Positions 26,371-33,202 of a DNA stretch of 64,000 nt are shown here, in pieces. Source of the stretch: Sphingobium sp. Cam5-1 (GTDB lineage Bacteria > Pseudomonadota > Alphaproteobacteria > Sphingomonadales > Sphingomonadaceae). Position 1 is the first letter of the stretch. Each line of letters begins with the position of its first letter. The translations under genes were made by a program, and so were the position numbers. The notes under the pieces are model-generated. The model was given only the letters and a program-made list of their open reading frames with translations, did not search any database and was not told the origin of the DNA. Location: positions 1,054,001 through 1,118,000 of the forward strand of contig NZ_CP065138.1 in assembly GCF_015693305.1 (NCBI RefSeq), given 5' to 3'.

Positions 26371-26666
26371 GACACCACCAGCAGCGTCGAATTTTCAGGG
26401 CGGTCAGACGGCAGCACCGCAACCGGCTCGGGATGCTCCAGCCGTTCAGCAGCGGCGATCAGGCGGCTGGCCGCGTGGATCAGGTGAATGCGCGTCAGCG
26501 CCGGGTCGCTCGGCAGGAACTGATGGGCCAGCCCCACCGAATGTTTGCCGATGTTCACGAGGTCGATCGTGCGATAGCTGCAGAATTTCGGCTCGCGCAT
26601 CAGCGCATTCGCCTTGGTCAGCGCCTCAGCGAACGCCGATCCGACATGAAAGCTGTCCTGGGGCAT
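26367..26666 (-). CDS. First gene of the leftward operon (99 aa), unknown
   Basis: MPQDSFHVGSAFAEALTKAN start with GGGGAG 6 bp upstream. Helix-rich, no motifs recognised. The gene lies about 60 bp downstream of the leftward promoter, the position of lambda N; no N-like arginine-rich region is seen, so antitermination is not suggested. Confidence 0.75.
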   Translation of the reverse strand: MPQDSFHVGSAFAEALTKANALMREPKFCSYRTIDLVNIGKHSVGLAHQFLPSDPALTRIHLIHAASRLIAAAERLEHPEPVAVLPSDRPENSTLLVVS

Positions 26667-26728
26667 GATGATCTCCCCACCTTCTCGCGTCCCGGCTGGA
26701 TGCCTGGGAGGTCAGGTGATGGAGAGCA

Positions 26729-26756
26729 TCAATACATCACGTATCGTCCATGTCAA
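26729..26756 (-). promoter_or_regulatory. Leftward early promoter (PL-like)
   Basis: On the minus strand a perfect -35 TTGACA (26756-26751), a 16-bp spacer and a -10-like TATTGA (26734-26729). The two operators overlap the -35 start and the -10. Predicted start is near 26722, ahead of the 99-aa gene. Confidence 0.7.
26730..26746. promoter_or_regulatory. Left operator, copy 1
   Basis: CAATACATCACGTATCG, a 17-bp palindrome with half-site C(A/G)ATAC. It covers the spacer and -10 of the leftward promoter; centre 24 bp from copy 2. Confidence 0.82.
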
Positions 26757-26770
26757 TACGTTGTGTATCG
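26754..26770. promoter_or_regulatory. Left operator, copy 2
   Basis: CAATACGTTGTGTATCG, same half-sites as copy 1. It overlaps the -35 edge of the leftward promoter and lies just past the stop of the HIRAN-like gene. Confidence 0.82.
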
Positions 26771-26771
26771 T

Positions 26772-27161
26772 TCAATCATACGGCGGGATGTAGTCCGGAT
26801 AAAATCCGCTGTCGTCGTCATGTGGTGATTCGGGTGGCAATTCAGGCAGGATGGGCAGCTCGCCGTCCAGCCCCAGCCGAATGACAGCGCCAGCCTGGTG
26901 GCGGTCCTGGAAGATTGCGGCGGCGACCCTCCCGCGGGAAAGATATGATCGGATCAGTTGCGCCTGCTCGCCGCGGACATAACCGATCTGGACGCCGCGC
27001 GCGCTGAACACGGCGACGGCCTGCGGATCGACAGGGTTCTTCGGTTCGGGCACGAGATGCATTTCTTCGCCCGGCTTGCAAACGAGGATCTCAAAGCGGC
27101 GGTTGGACTTATCCTTGTTCGGATGGTCGGCGCCGACGATGACGAGGGACAACTGCCCCAT
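26772..27161 (-). CDS. HIRAN-like domain protein, last gene of the repressor operon
   Basis: 129 residues beginning MGQLSLVIVGADHPNKDKSN. The body fits the HIRAN pattern: GEEMHLVPEPKNPVDPQAVA, then VFSARGVQIGYVRGEQAQLI and VAAAIFQDR. HIRAN domains bind free DNA 3' ends in helicases such as HLTF; stand-alone forms occur in phages. The C terminus is acidic and Pro-rich. It lies in the repressor transcript, so expression in the lysogen is expected. A relative is at 61268-61702. Confidence 0.75.
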   Translation of the reverse strand: MGQLSLVIVGADHPNKDKSNRRFEILVCKPGEEMHLVPEPKNPVDPQAVAVFSARGVQIGYVRGEQAQLIRSYLSRGRVAAAIFQDRHQAGAVIRLGLDGELPILPELPPESPHDDDSGFYPDYIPPYD

Positions 27162-27162
27162 T

Positions 27163-27489
27163 CTAATGGGCGGCTAGGATGCCGAGGCGAGACAAGAGCG
27201 CCAACAATCCGACAACGGCTGTAACGGTGCTGATCGCAGAGGTGATGATGAATCCCTTGGTCGGAAGATGGTCGACGCGCGTTTTAAGCACCGCCATGTC
27301 CATCGGCAGCGTGCTCAGCTTACCGAGTTCTGATCTGATATGCTCAACATGAGCTTCCAGCTTTGCGACGCGAGCTTCCATACCTCCTGATGTGCCACCC
27401 CCGCCGCCCTGTTGCAAGGCCTTCACCTCCCGGCGGAGCTCCGCATTCTCGCGCCATGCATCGTCGCCAATATGAGAAACGCTGCTCAT
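27163..27489 (-). CDS. Coiled-coil membrane-anchored protein (XhlA-like layout)
   Basis: 108 residues: N-terminal charged helix, Gly linker (QQGGGGGTSGG), coiled coil MEARVAKLEAHVEHIRSELG, then a C-terminal membrane helix ITSAISTVTAVVGLLALLSR. This layout resembles XhlA-type phage membrane proteins. It is in the repressor operon rather than the lysis cassette, so a lysogen-expressed membrane role (for example exclusion) is more likely than lysis; that is inference. Confidence 0.78.
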   Translation of the reverse strand: MSSVSHIGDDAWRENAELRREVKALQQGGGGGTSGGMEARVAKLEAHVEHIRSELGKLSTLPMDMAVLKTRVDHLPTKGFIITSAISTVTAVVGLLALLSRLGILAAH

Positions 27490-27493
27490 CCGT

Positions 27494-27736
27494 TTAACTT
27501 TCAGGGTCTACGTCAGAGCGCGATGGTGCGCCGCCGATGTCGTCCATAAACTCGGACAGGGCCTGAATTTCCTTGGCTGCGAGCCTCACGACCGCATTCC
27601 TTCTTGGCTCATCCGTGCGAACCATCTCCAGTTGCGCGAGTTGGGACAGAACCCGTGTTATTGCCAGGCCCATCCTTATAAGGTCACCTTTGCTCGCAGG
27701 AAGGTCCCAGTCTGGATAATGAGGTTCATCTGCCAT
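27494..27736 (-). CDS. Small acidic protein downstream of the repressor (80 aa)
   Basis: From ATG 27736 (MADEPHYPDWDLPASKGDLI). Helical, with LAITRVLSQLAQLEMVRTDE and EIQALSEFMDDIGG. The longer frame upstream overlaps the repressor and is a shadow. Starts 17 bp after the repressor stop. No family recognised. Confidence 0.7.
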   Translation of the reverse strand: MADEPHYPDWDLPASKGDLIRMGLAITRVLSQLAQLEMVRTDEPRRNAVVRLAAKEIQALSEFMDDIGGAPSRSDVDPES

Positions 27737-27753
27737 TTTTACCCTTCCGATGT

Positions 27754-28425
27754 TCAGTGCCTCCGGCCGGACCAGACGACGCGCCCGATGATCCGCACAT
27801 CCTCCAGTGGGACGATGCGGTTCGGAATGCCCGGATTGTCGGAAATCACTTCCACCTTGCCCCGTTCGGCTGGGCCCAGGCGCTTCACCGCGCCCGCGCC
27901 CTGCAGGCTCAGCGCCCAGATGCGGTCCCACTTGTTGAGTTGGGTCTGCATCGTATCGATCACGATCATGTCGCTGTCCATGAGCGTCGGCTGCATGCTG
28001 TCGCCCACGCCTTCCGCCACCACGATCCGGTGAGCCGGGGATTGCGTGATCAGACGGAGCAGGTTCGCGTCGAAATCGAGTGAGCCTTCCTCGATATAGT
28101 CGTCCAGATTGCTGCCATCTCCCATGGCGAAGCCGAGGTTGATCTTCTTGAGGCTGACCCGGCCGTCGCCATCGGCGGACCCGCGTGTCGGCGGGATGTC
28201 TGGCATCTTCGAGCTATCGCCCCCTTCCCCCATCAACCAGCCAGCCGAAACCTTGAAGGCTTTGCCGTAGCGTTGGGCCGTCGCAAAATCGAAGCCCCGG
28301 GTTCCGTTCTCGTGATGCCGATAGGCAGACGATGACCAGCCGAATGCGTCGGCGGCGGCCTGCGCACTCTGGAAACCGTTATCAAGTCTCGCGCGGCGAA
28401 GGCGCGCTGGCGGGTCTGTGGACAT
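27754..28425 (-). CDS. CI-like phage repressor (HTH plus S24 peptidase-like domain)
   Basis: Maintains lysogeny by binding the five operators. 223 residues from ATG 28425: HTH in ARLDNGFQSAQAAADAFGW and SSSAYRHHENGTRG, linker, then a LexA/S24 fold with Ser143 in GVGDSMQPTL and Lys181 in AGAVKRLG. No clear Ala-Gly cleavage site is visible in the linker, so induction by self-cleavage is not certain. The start is 9 bp from operator copy 3, which suggests autoregulation. The longer frame to 28512 would run across the operators and is rejected. Confidence 0.92.
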   Translation of the reverse strand: MSTDPPARLRRARLDNGFQSAQAAADAFGWSSSAYRHHENGTRGFDFATAQRYGKAFKVSAGWLMGEGGDSSKMPDIPPTRGSADGDGRVSLKKINLGFAMGDGSNLDDYIEEGSLDFDANLLRLITQSPAHRIVVAEGVGDSMQPTLMDSDMIVIDTMQTQLNKWDRIWALSLQGAGAVKRLGPAERGKVEVISDNPGIPNRIVPLEDVRIIGRVVWSGRRH

Positions 28426-28433
28426 GGAAGCGT

Positions 28434-28450
28434 CAATACAGACTGTAGCG
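28434..28450. promoter_or_regulatory. Right operator, copy 3 (repressor-proximal)
   Basis: CAATACAGACTGTAGCG, one mismatch in the right half-site (GTAGCG). It overlaps copy 4 by 2 bp and is the best candidate for repressor autoregulation. Confidence 0.75.
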
Positions 28451-28465
28451 ATACGTTGGGTATTG
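28449..28465. promoter_or_regulatory. Right operator, copy 4
   Basis: CGATACGTTGGGTATTG. It overlaps the -35 edge of the rightward promoter, matching the place of copy 2 at the leftward promoter. Confidence 0.82.
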
Positions 28466-28490
28466 ACTTGGTCGATACGCAATGTATCAC
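28463..28490 (+). promoter_or_regulatory. Rightward early promoter (PR-like)
   Basis: TTGACT (28463-28468), 16-bp spacer, TATCAC (28485-28490). The geometry of -35, -10 and the two operators equals that of the leftward promoter. Predicted start is about 28496, at or next to the cro-like ATG. Confidence 0.65.
28473..28489. promoter_or_regulatory. Right operator, copy 5
   Basis: CGATACGCAATGTATCA, 24 bp from copy 4, covering the spacer and -10 of the rightward promoter. Confidence 0.8.
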
Positions 28491-28496
28491 AAGAAT

Positions 28497-28706
28497 ATGT
28501 CTCACCTCTCATCGATTTATGCCGTCTGGGATGGCAACGCGGAGGCGCTCGCCAACGATATTGGCGAAAGCGGCGTCCTCGTCCGGCAATGGCGGAACCG
28601 CGAGAGTATCCCTCCGCGGTATTGGCAGCGCATCATCGATGCCGCTGCGGCGAAGGGTGAGGCAATCCACTGGACGGCGTTCGTCCCCCAGAAGGATGCT
28701 GCCTGA
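28497..28706 (+). CDS. Cro-like repressor
   Basis: 69 residues (MSHLSSIYAVWDGNAEALAN start) with a helix-turn-helix of the form ALANDIGESGVLVRQWRNRE followed by SIPPRYWQRII, typical of Cro-type proteins in alphaproteobacterial phages. An in-frame ATG at 28482 lies inside operator 5 and the -10, so 28497 is preferred. First gene of the rightward operon and divergent from the repressor. Confidence 0.87.
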   Translation: MSHLSSIYAVWDGNAEALANDIGESGVLVRQWRNRESIPPRYWQRIIDAAAAKGEAIHWTAFVPQKDAA

Positions 28707-29224
28707 TGTCTGCGTGCTGTGATCATGGGAGTTCTCTACGCGCGGGCGCGCCCAGCGTGTTGGGCAAAGCACCCCGCCTCACACAGAATTCTTATCGGGA
28801 GGCGGTCAGTTCGACGATCATCGACATCGCCCGGGCCGAAGGGAACCTGACGGATCAGGACATGGCCGATCTGTTGGGCAACTCCGCCGCGTCGGTCGGC
28901 AACGCCCGGAACAAGAAGGGCGACCTCTCCGCCGTTGCCATGCTGAGCATCGGCAAGGCATTCGGCCCGGAGAGCCTGAACACGATCCTGTCGCTGATCG
29001 GCGCGAAGGCGGTCCCGGCGACTGCCGTGTGCTGCGACAATGTCGGCAACATCCCGCTGAAGATCGCGGAGGCCCTGCCCCTGCTGATCACGCTGCTGTC
29101 GGACGGCGTGTGCTGCGACAGCGACGTGCGCAAGCTCGAGGCGGCTGGCGTGATCGACGAATTTATCAAGGCGGCGAGCGTGCTGGAGCGCCGCCGGAAT
29201 GAGGTCCGCCTGCGGGCCGTCTGA
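28706..29224 (+). CDS. HTH regulator, possible CII analogue
   Basis: 172 residues. Residues about 40-90 look like a helix-turn-helix (NLTDQDMADLLGNSAASVGN), then two CCD motifs separated by about 25 residues. Its ATG overlaps the cro-like stop by 1 bp (TGATG). The position equals lambda cII, but similarity to CII itself is not visible. Confidence 0.72.
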   Translation: MSACCDHGSSLRAGAPSVLGKAPRLTQNSYREAVSSTIIDIARAEGNLTDQDMADLLGNSAASVGNARNKKGDLSAVAMLSIGKAFGPESLNTILSLIGAKAVPATAVCCDNVGNIPLKIAEALPLLITLLSDGVCCDSDVRKLEAAGVIDEFIKAASVLERRRNEVRLRAV

Positions 29225-29262
29225 CTGCAACTGAGCGGGCGCGACTAGCCCAGGAGTGAACA

Positions 29263-32200
29263 ATGACCGACGCCACTGGCGCGGCGCTGGCGATGGCCAG
29301 TTCCGCGAGCGATGACCTGCATCCTGAATACCGGGCCTTTCTGGAGGCGAAAATCCCGCTCGCCATGCCGGCTGGCCTGCCGTGCAGCCTGGACGATGTG
29401 CCGGACATGCTCGCCGATGGGCGTCCGATGAAGCCGCACATTCGCCATATCGTCCGCTGGGCGGTCGAAGGCGGACGCCGCGCGCTGTTCGAGAGCTTCG
29501 GCCTGCACAAGACGATGCAGCAGTTGTTGATCTGCGACATCATCCTGCGGAAGCTGGAGATCGCACTCGGCTCGAAGCCTGATGCGCTGGTCGTGGTGCC
29601 GCTCAATGTCCGCCGGGAATTCATTCGGGACGCCCAGCTGCTCGGCCTCGACGTCCGCTTCATCCAGTCGGATGCGGAGATGGATGCTTCCGGCGACGAA
29701 GGCGGCATCTTCCTGACCAACTATGAGAGCGTCCGCGAAGGCAAGGTCTCCGTCTCCCGTTTCTGTGTGGCCTGTCTGGACGAGGCGGACGTGCTGCGGT
29801 CCTTCGGGTCGAAGACCTATCAGGAGTTCCTGCCTCTCTTTGAGACGGTGCCCTATCGCTTCGTCGCCACCGCCACCCCTGCCCCGAACCGCTACAAGGA
29901 AATGATCCACTATGCCGGGTTCCTCGGCATCATGGACACCGGGCAGGCGCTCACCCGCTTCTTCCAGCGCAACAGCGAGAAGGCTGGCGATCTCACGCTG
30001 TATGAACATAAGCGCGATGAGTTCTTCACTTGGGTCAATTCCTGGGCTGTAATCATCCGCTCCCCCGCCGACATATGCAGGTGCTCATGTCACGTAGAAT
30101 TGACCTCGCAGGACAAAGGTTCGGACGCCTCATTGCTATCGAATGGGATAGTGATTGGCGAGTCGGCGGCTGGCGATGCCAGTGCGATTGTGGAGGCGTC
30201 CACTTCGCAACTTCAAATCACCTCCGGTCAGGACGTGTCCTCAGCTGCGGATGCTTGCGCCCCAAGCATGGCGGAAAAGGAACCCGGTCATATTCAATCT
30301 GGGCAGCCATGCGCTCCCGATGCGGAAATCCCAGTAACCAAGATTGGGATCACTACGGCGGCCGAGGCATATCCGTCTGCGAACGTTGGCAGCAATACGC
30401 CAACTTCGTCGGAGACATGGGAGAGCCCGGCCCAGACGAAACTATCGAGCGCATTGACAATGGGCTCGGATACGAGCCCGGAAACTGCCGATGGGCCAGC
30501 CGAAAGGAACAGGCTCGGAACACACGTCGATCCGTCATGCTGCGCCTCGGAAATCGCGAGCAGTCAATGTCCGCATGGGCTGACGAGCTCGGCATTAACT
30601 ACTGGACACTTCACCAACGATACCGGCGCGGCTGGAGCGTCGAGCGCATCTTGGGACCACTCCTGCGATAGCTGCCGCTGCACTGAAGGGTATGCGCTGC
30701 CGCCAATCACCGTTCGCTGGCACAGCGTAGAGGCGGACATCGCGGATGCGGAACCGGAGAGCAACGGCCAAGGCCGTCTGATCCGTGATACCGCGCTGGG
30801 TGTCGTGGAAGCCTCCCGCGAGAAGCGCCGGACCCTCGACGCCCGGATCGAAAAGGCTGCCGAGATCGTCGCCGCAGCGCCCGACGATCATTTCATCATC
30901 TGGCACGACCTCGAAGACGAGCGCCGCGCGCTGGAGAAATCCCTGCCCGGCTGCGAAACCGTCTATGGCGCACAGAAGCTGGACGTGCGGGAAGACATCG
31001 TCACCCGCTTTGCGGACGGCGACCTGGCATTGATCGGCGCCAAACCGGTGATGTTGGGCGGTGGCGTCAACCTGCAACGCCATTGCCATCGCGCGATCTT
31101 TACGGGCGTCGGCTTCAAATTCCGCGATTTCATCCAGGCAATTCACCGCATCCAGCGCTTCGGGCAAACCGAGCCCGTTGAAATCGACATCATCTATTCG
31201 GAAACCGAGACCGAGGTCGTTCGCGCCCTTCAGGAGAAATGGAAGCTCCACGAAGAACTTAGCGCCACGATGTCGGCGATGATCCGCAAATATGGGCTGG
31301 AACATTCCGCCGCAAAGGATGGTCTTGAGCGCTCGATCGGCTGCACCCGGCAGGAGGCAAGCGGGAACGGCTGGACGCTGGCGCACAATGATTGCGTGGC
31401 GGAGGCTGAGCGGCTGGAGGAAGGTTCGCTCGACCTGATTGTCACCTCCATCCCGTTCAGCAATCACTATGAATATACGCCGAGCTACAACGACTTCGGC
31501 CATACTGACGACGACGCGCATTTCTTCGCGCAGATGGATTTCCTGACGCCGCAGTTGCTGCGCGCGCTCGCACCGGGCCGGCTGGCCTGCATCCATGTGA
31601 AGGACAGGATCCTGTTCGGCTCGGTGACCGGCCAGGGCGTGCCGACCGTCAATCCGTTCCATGCCAAGTGCATCGACCATTACATGCGCCACGGCTTCCA
31701 GTTCATGGGCATGATCACGGTCGTCACCGACGTCGTGCGCGAGAATAACCAGACCTATCGCCTCTCCTACAGCGAGATGCTGAAGGACGGCACGAAGATG
31801 GGCGTGGGCAGCCCTGAATATGTCCTGCTGATGCGCAAGCCCCAGAGCGACCGCAGCCGCGGCTATGCTGACACGCCGGTCACCAAGAGCGCCGACGATT
31901 ACAGCCTGGCGCGCTGGCAGGTCGATGCCCACGCCTTCTGGCGCTCCAGCGGTGAGCGCCCCCTCACCATCCCCGAATTGTGGGAAGTCGAAGAGCGTTT
32001 CGCGCACATGGCGACCGGGAAGATCGTCAAGCGCTTCCGGGAAGAGACGCGCGACCTGATCTACAGCTTCCGTTCCCATGTCGACATCGGCGAGCAGATC
32101 GAGGCGCGCGGCGCGAACGACCAGCGTGGCCACCTGCCCCGCACCTTCATGGCGCTCAACCCGGGCAGCCATCACCCTGACGTCTGGGATGATGTCGTGC

Positions 32201-32520
32201 GCATGCGGACGCTCAACGCCGAGCAGGTGCAGAAGGGCCGCGAGAAGCACGTCTGCCCCCTGCAGTTCGATATCGTTGATCGCCTGATCGAGCGCTACTC
32301 GGCCAAGGGCGACCTCGTTTACGATCCCTTCTGCGGGCTGGGCACAGTCCCCATGCGCGCGATCCTGTCCGGACGGCGCGGCGCGGGCAGCGAACTGAAC
32401 CCCGACTACTGGGCGCACAGCGTTGCCTATTTGCGCGAAGCCGAAGATCAGATGGCCGTGCCGTCGCTCTTCGACCTGCTCGATCTGGAGCAGGGCCAGC
32501 CGACGGAACGCGCCGCGTGA
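29263..32520 (+). CDS. SNF2-type helicase fused to DNA methyltransferase, interrupted by a nested homing-endonuclease insert
   Basis: The outer frame is open for 1085 codons. Helicase part: Walker-A-like GLHKT at 80-84, LDEAD at 172-176, TATP at 203-206, IHRIQRFGQ at 627-635. Methyltransferase part: TSIPF at 728-732 as motif IV (in place of DPPY) and DPFCGLGTVP at 1021-1030 as motif I, so motif order is IV then I (beta-type N4/N6). Residues 272 to about 470 are low-complexity Ser/Thr/Ala-rich and coincide with another gene in a different frame; without them PADI joins TEGYALPPITVRW as in related helicases. Probably modifies phage DNA. Whether the long product is active is unknown. Confidence 0.88.
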   Translation: MTDATGAALAMASSASDDLHPEYRAFLEAKIPLAMPAGLPCSLDDVPDMLADGRPMKPHIRHIVRWAVEGGRRALFESFGLHKTMQQLLICDIILRKLEIALGSKPDALVVVPLNVRREFIRDAQLLGLDVRFIQSDAEMDASGDEGGIFLTNYESVREGKVSVSRFCVACLDEADVLRSFGSKTYQEFLPLFETVPYRFVATATPAPNRYKEMIHYAGFLGIMDTGQALTRFFQRNSEKAGDLTLYEHKRDEFFTWVNSWAVIIRSPADICRCSCHVELTSQDKGSDASLLSNGIVIGESAAGDASAIVEASTSQLQITSGQDVSSAADACAPSMAEKEPGHIQSGQPCAPDAEIPVTKIGITTAAEAYPSANVGSNTPTSSETWESPAQTKLSSALTMGSDTSPETADGPAERNRLGTHVDPSCCASEIASSQCPHGLTSSALTTGHFTNDTGAAGASSASWDHSCDSCRCTEGYALPPITVRWHSVEADIADAEPESNGQGRLIRDTALGVVEASREKRRTLDARIEKAAEIVAAAPDDHFIIWHDLEDERRALEKSLPGCETVYGAQKLDVREDIVTRFADGDLALIGAKPVMLGGGVNLQRHCHRAIFTGVGFKFRDFIQAIHRIQRFGQTEPVEIDIIYSETETEVVRALQEKWKLHEELSATMSAMIRKYGLEHSAAKDGLERSIGCTRQEASGNGWTLAHNDCVAEAERLEEGSLDLIVTSIPFSNHYEYTPSYNDFGHTDDDAHFFAQMDFLTPQLLRALAPGRLACIHVKDRILFGSVTGQGVPTVNPFHAKCIDHYMRHGFQFMGMITVVTDVVRENNQTYRLSYSEMLKDGTKMGVGSPEYVLLMRKPQSDRSRGYADTPVTKSADDYSLARWQVDAHAFWRSSGERPLTIPELWEVEERFAHMATGKIVKRFREETRDLIYSFRSHVDIGEQIEARGANDQRGHLPRTFMALNPGSHHPDVWDDVVRMRTLNAEQVQKGREKHVCPLQFDIVDRLIERYSAKGDLVYDPFCGLGTVPMRAILSGRRGAGSELNPDYWAHSVAYLREAEDQMAVPSLFDLLDLEQGQPTERAA
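30076..30681 (+). mobile_element. Homing-endonuclease insertion inside the helicase gene
   Basis: Bounded by TGCAGGTGC (30076-30084) and TGCCGCTGC (30673-30681), 7 of 9 matching, which fits an insert of 597 bp (a multiple of three). It is almost wholly filled by the endonuclease gene, leaving no room for a group I or II intron. Base composition is lower in GC than the flanking helicase. Confidence 0.75.
30087..30671 (+). CDS. Homing-endonuclease-like protein (zinc finger, HNH-like core, HTH tail)
   Basis: 194 residues from ATG 30087 (MSRRIDLAGQRFGRLIAIEW). Features in order: CQCDCGG and LSCGCL cysteines (zinc site), IWAAMRSRCGNPSNQDWDHY and GGRGISVCERW, the HNH-like IERIDNGLGYEPGNCRWA, then an HTH-like tail SMSAWADELGINYWTLHQRY. 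This pattern is common in free-standing phage endonucleases. The ATG and TAG lie 3 and 2 bp inside the flanking TGC-type repeats. It is read in another frame than the surrounding helicase. Confidence 0.85.
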   Translation: MSRRIDLAGQRFGRLIAIEWDSDWRVGGWRCQCDCGGVHFATSNHLRSGRVLSCGCLRPKHGGKGTRSYSIWAAMRSRCGNPSNQDWDHYGGRGISVCERWQQYANFVGDMGEPGPDETIERIDNGLGYEPGNCRWASRKEQARNTRRSVMLRLGNREQSMSAWADELGINYWTLHQRYRRGWSVERILGPLLR

Positions 32521-32762
32521 GCCGCCGCTACCGCCGCCGCACCTTCGCCGAGGTCACCGCGCAGGCCCGCGCCGCCGAGCGCGCGCAGGTTGCCCAGTTC
32601 GGCCGGTGGCAGATCGCCGCGGTCTCCAACCTCGTGGCGGAGGGGAAGGTCGATGCCGAAAGCGCGACCCTCCTGAGCATCCGCCTCGATGCCTTTGTCG
32701 AGCAGGTCGAGCAGGGCCTGCACCTTTCCGATCCTCAACCTGCTCCAGGAGAAATGAAGTGA
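32517..32762 (+). CDS. Small helical phage protein (81 aa), GTG start
   Basis: GTG 32517 overlaps the methyltransferase stop (GTGA). MSRRYRRRTFAEVTAQARAA opens a basic helix, then an acidic tail. Unknown function. Confidence 0.7.
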   Translation: MSRRYRRRTFAEVTAQARAAERAQVAQFGRWQIAAVSNLVAEGKVDAESATLLSIRLDAFVEQVEQGLHLSDPQPAPGEMK

Positions 32763-33178
32763 CCGAGCACGACCCCGATAGCGGGGAGATCATTGAGACG
32801 CGCGCGGCCGATGGCGGCCAGCGTCACCCGGCGGCGCACAGCCTCGCCGACTTCATCCGCATGCAGGAAGACGGCCAGTTCGATGCTGACGTCGCAGCCG
32901 ACCTGAACGACCTTGCCGCCGATCTGGAAGAGATGGCCGAGGCCACTGGCCAGGGCAAGCTGAAGGCGAAGCTGACCATCACCATCGACATCCAGCGCGA
33001 GCCCGCCGGCCATTACGTCTTCGCCGCCAAGCATGTGCTCAAGCGCCCCGATGAGAAGCGCCGTCAGTCGGTCGGCTGGGTGACCGACGACAACAAGTTC
33101 ACGCCGAACAAGCCCCGCCAGGGGAACCTCTTTGGGACCGTCCGCGACGTCACGCCGCGCCGCGAAGTCCGCAACTAA
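32759..33178 (+). CDS. Hypothetical phage protein (139 aa), GTG start
   Basis: GTG 32759 overlaps the preceding stop by 3 bases; the long frame upstream is a shadow. Middle segment LKAKLTITIDIQREPAGHYV, C-terminal PKQ-rich region with GNLFG. The LTITIDI pattern is seen in phage proteins next to YfdQ-like genes. Role unknown. Confidence 0.72.
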   Translation: MTEHDPDSGEIIETRAADGGQRHPAAHSLADFIRMQEDGQFDADVAADLNDLAADLEEMAEATGQGKLKAKLTITIDIQREPAGHYVFAAKHVLKRPDEKRRQSVGWVTDDNKFTPNKPRQGNLFGTVRDVTPRREVRN

Positions 33179-33202
33179 GCCCACAAGCAGAAGGAAACGC
33201 AC

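Noticed and set aside
30087..30671. Intein or group I intron in the helicase gene
   Set aside because: The endonuclease is not in the helicase frame, splice-block motifs are absent, and only about 12 bp lie outside the endonuclease gene.
30595..32418. 607-codon minus-strand frame under the methyltransferase
   Set aside because: Antisense to clear methyltransferase motifs; no start signal.
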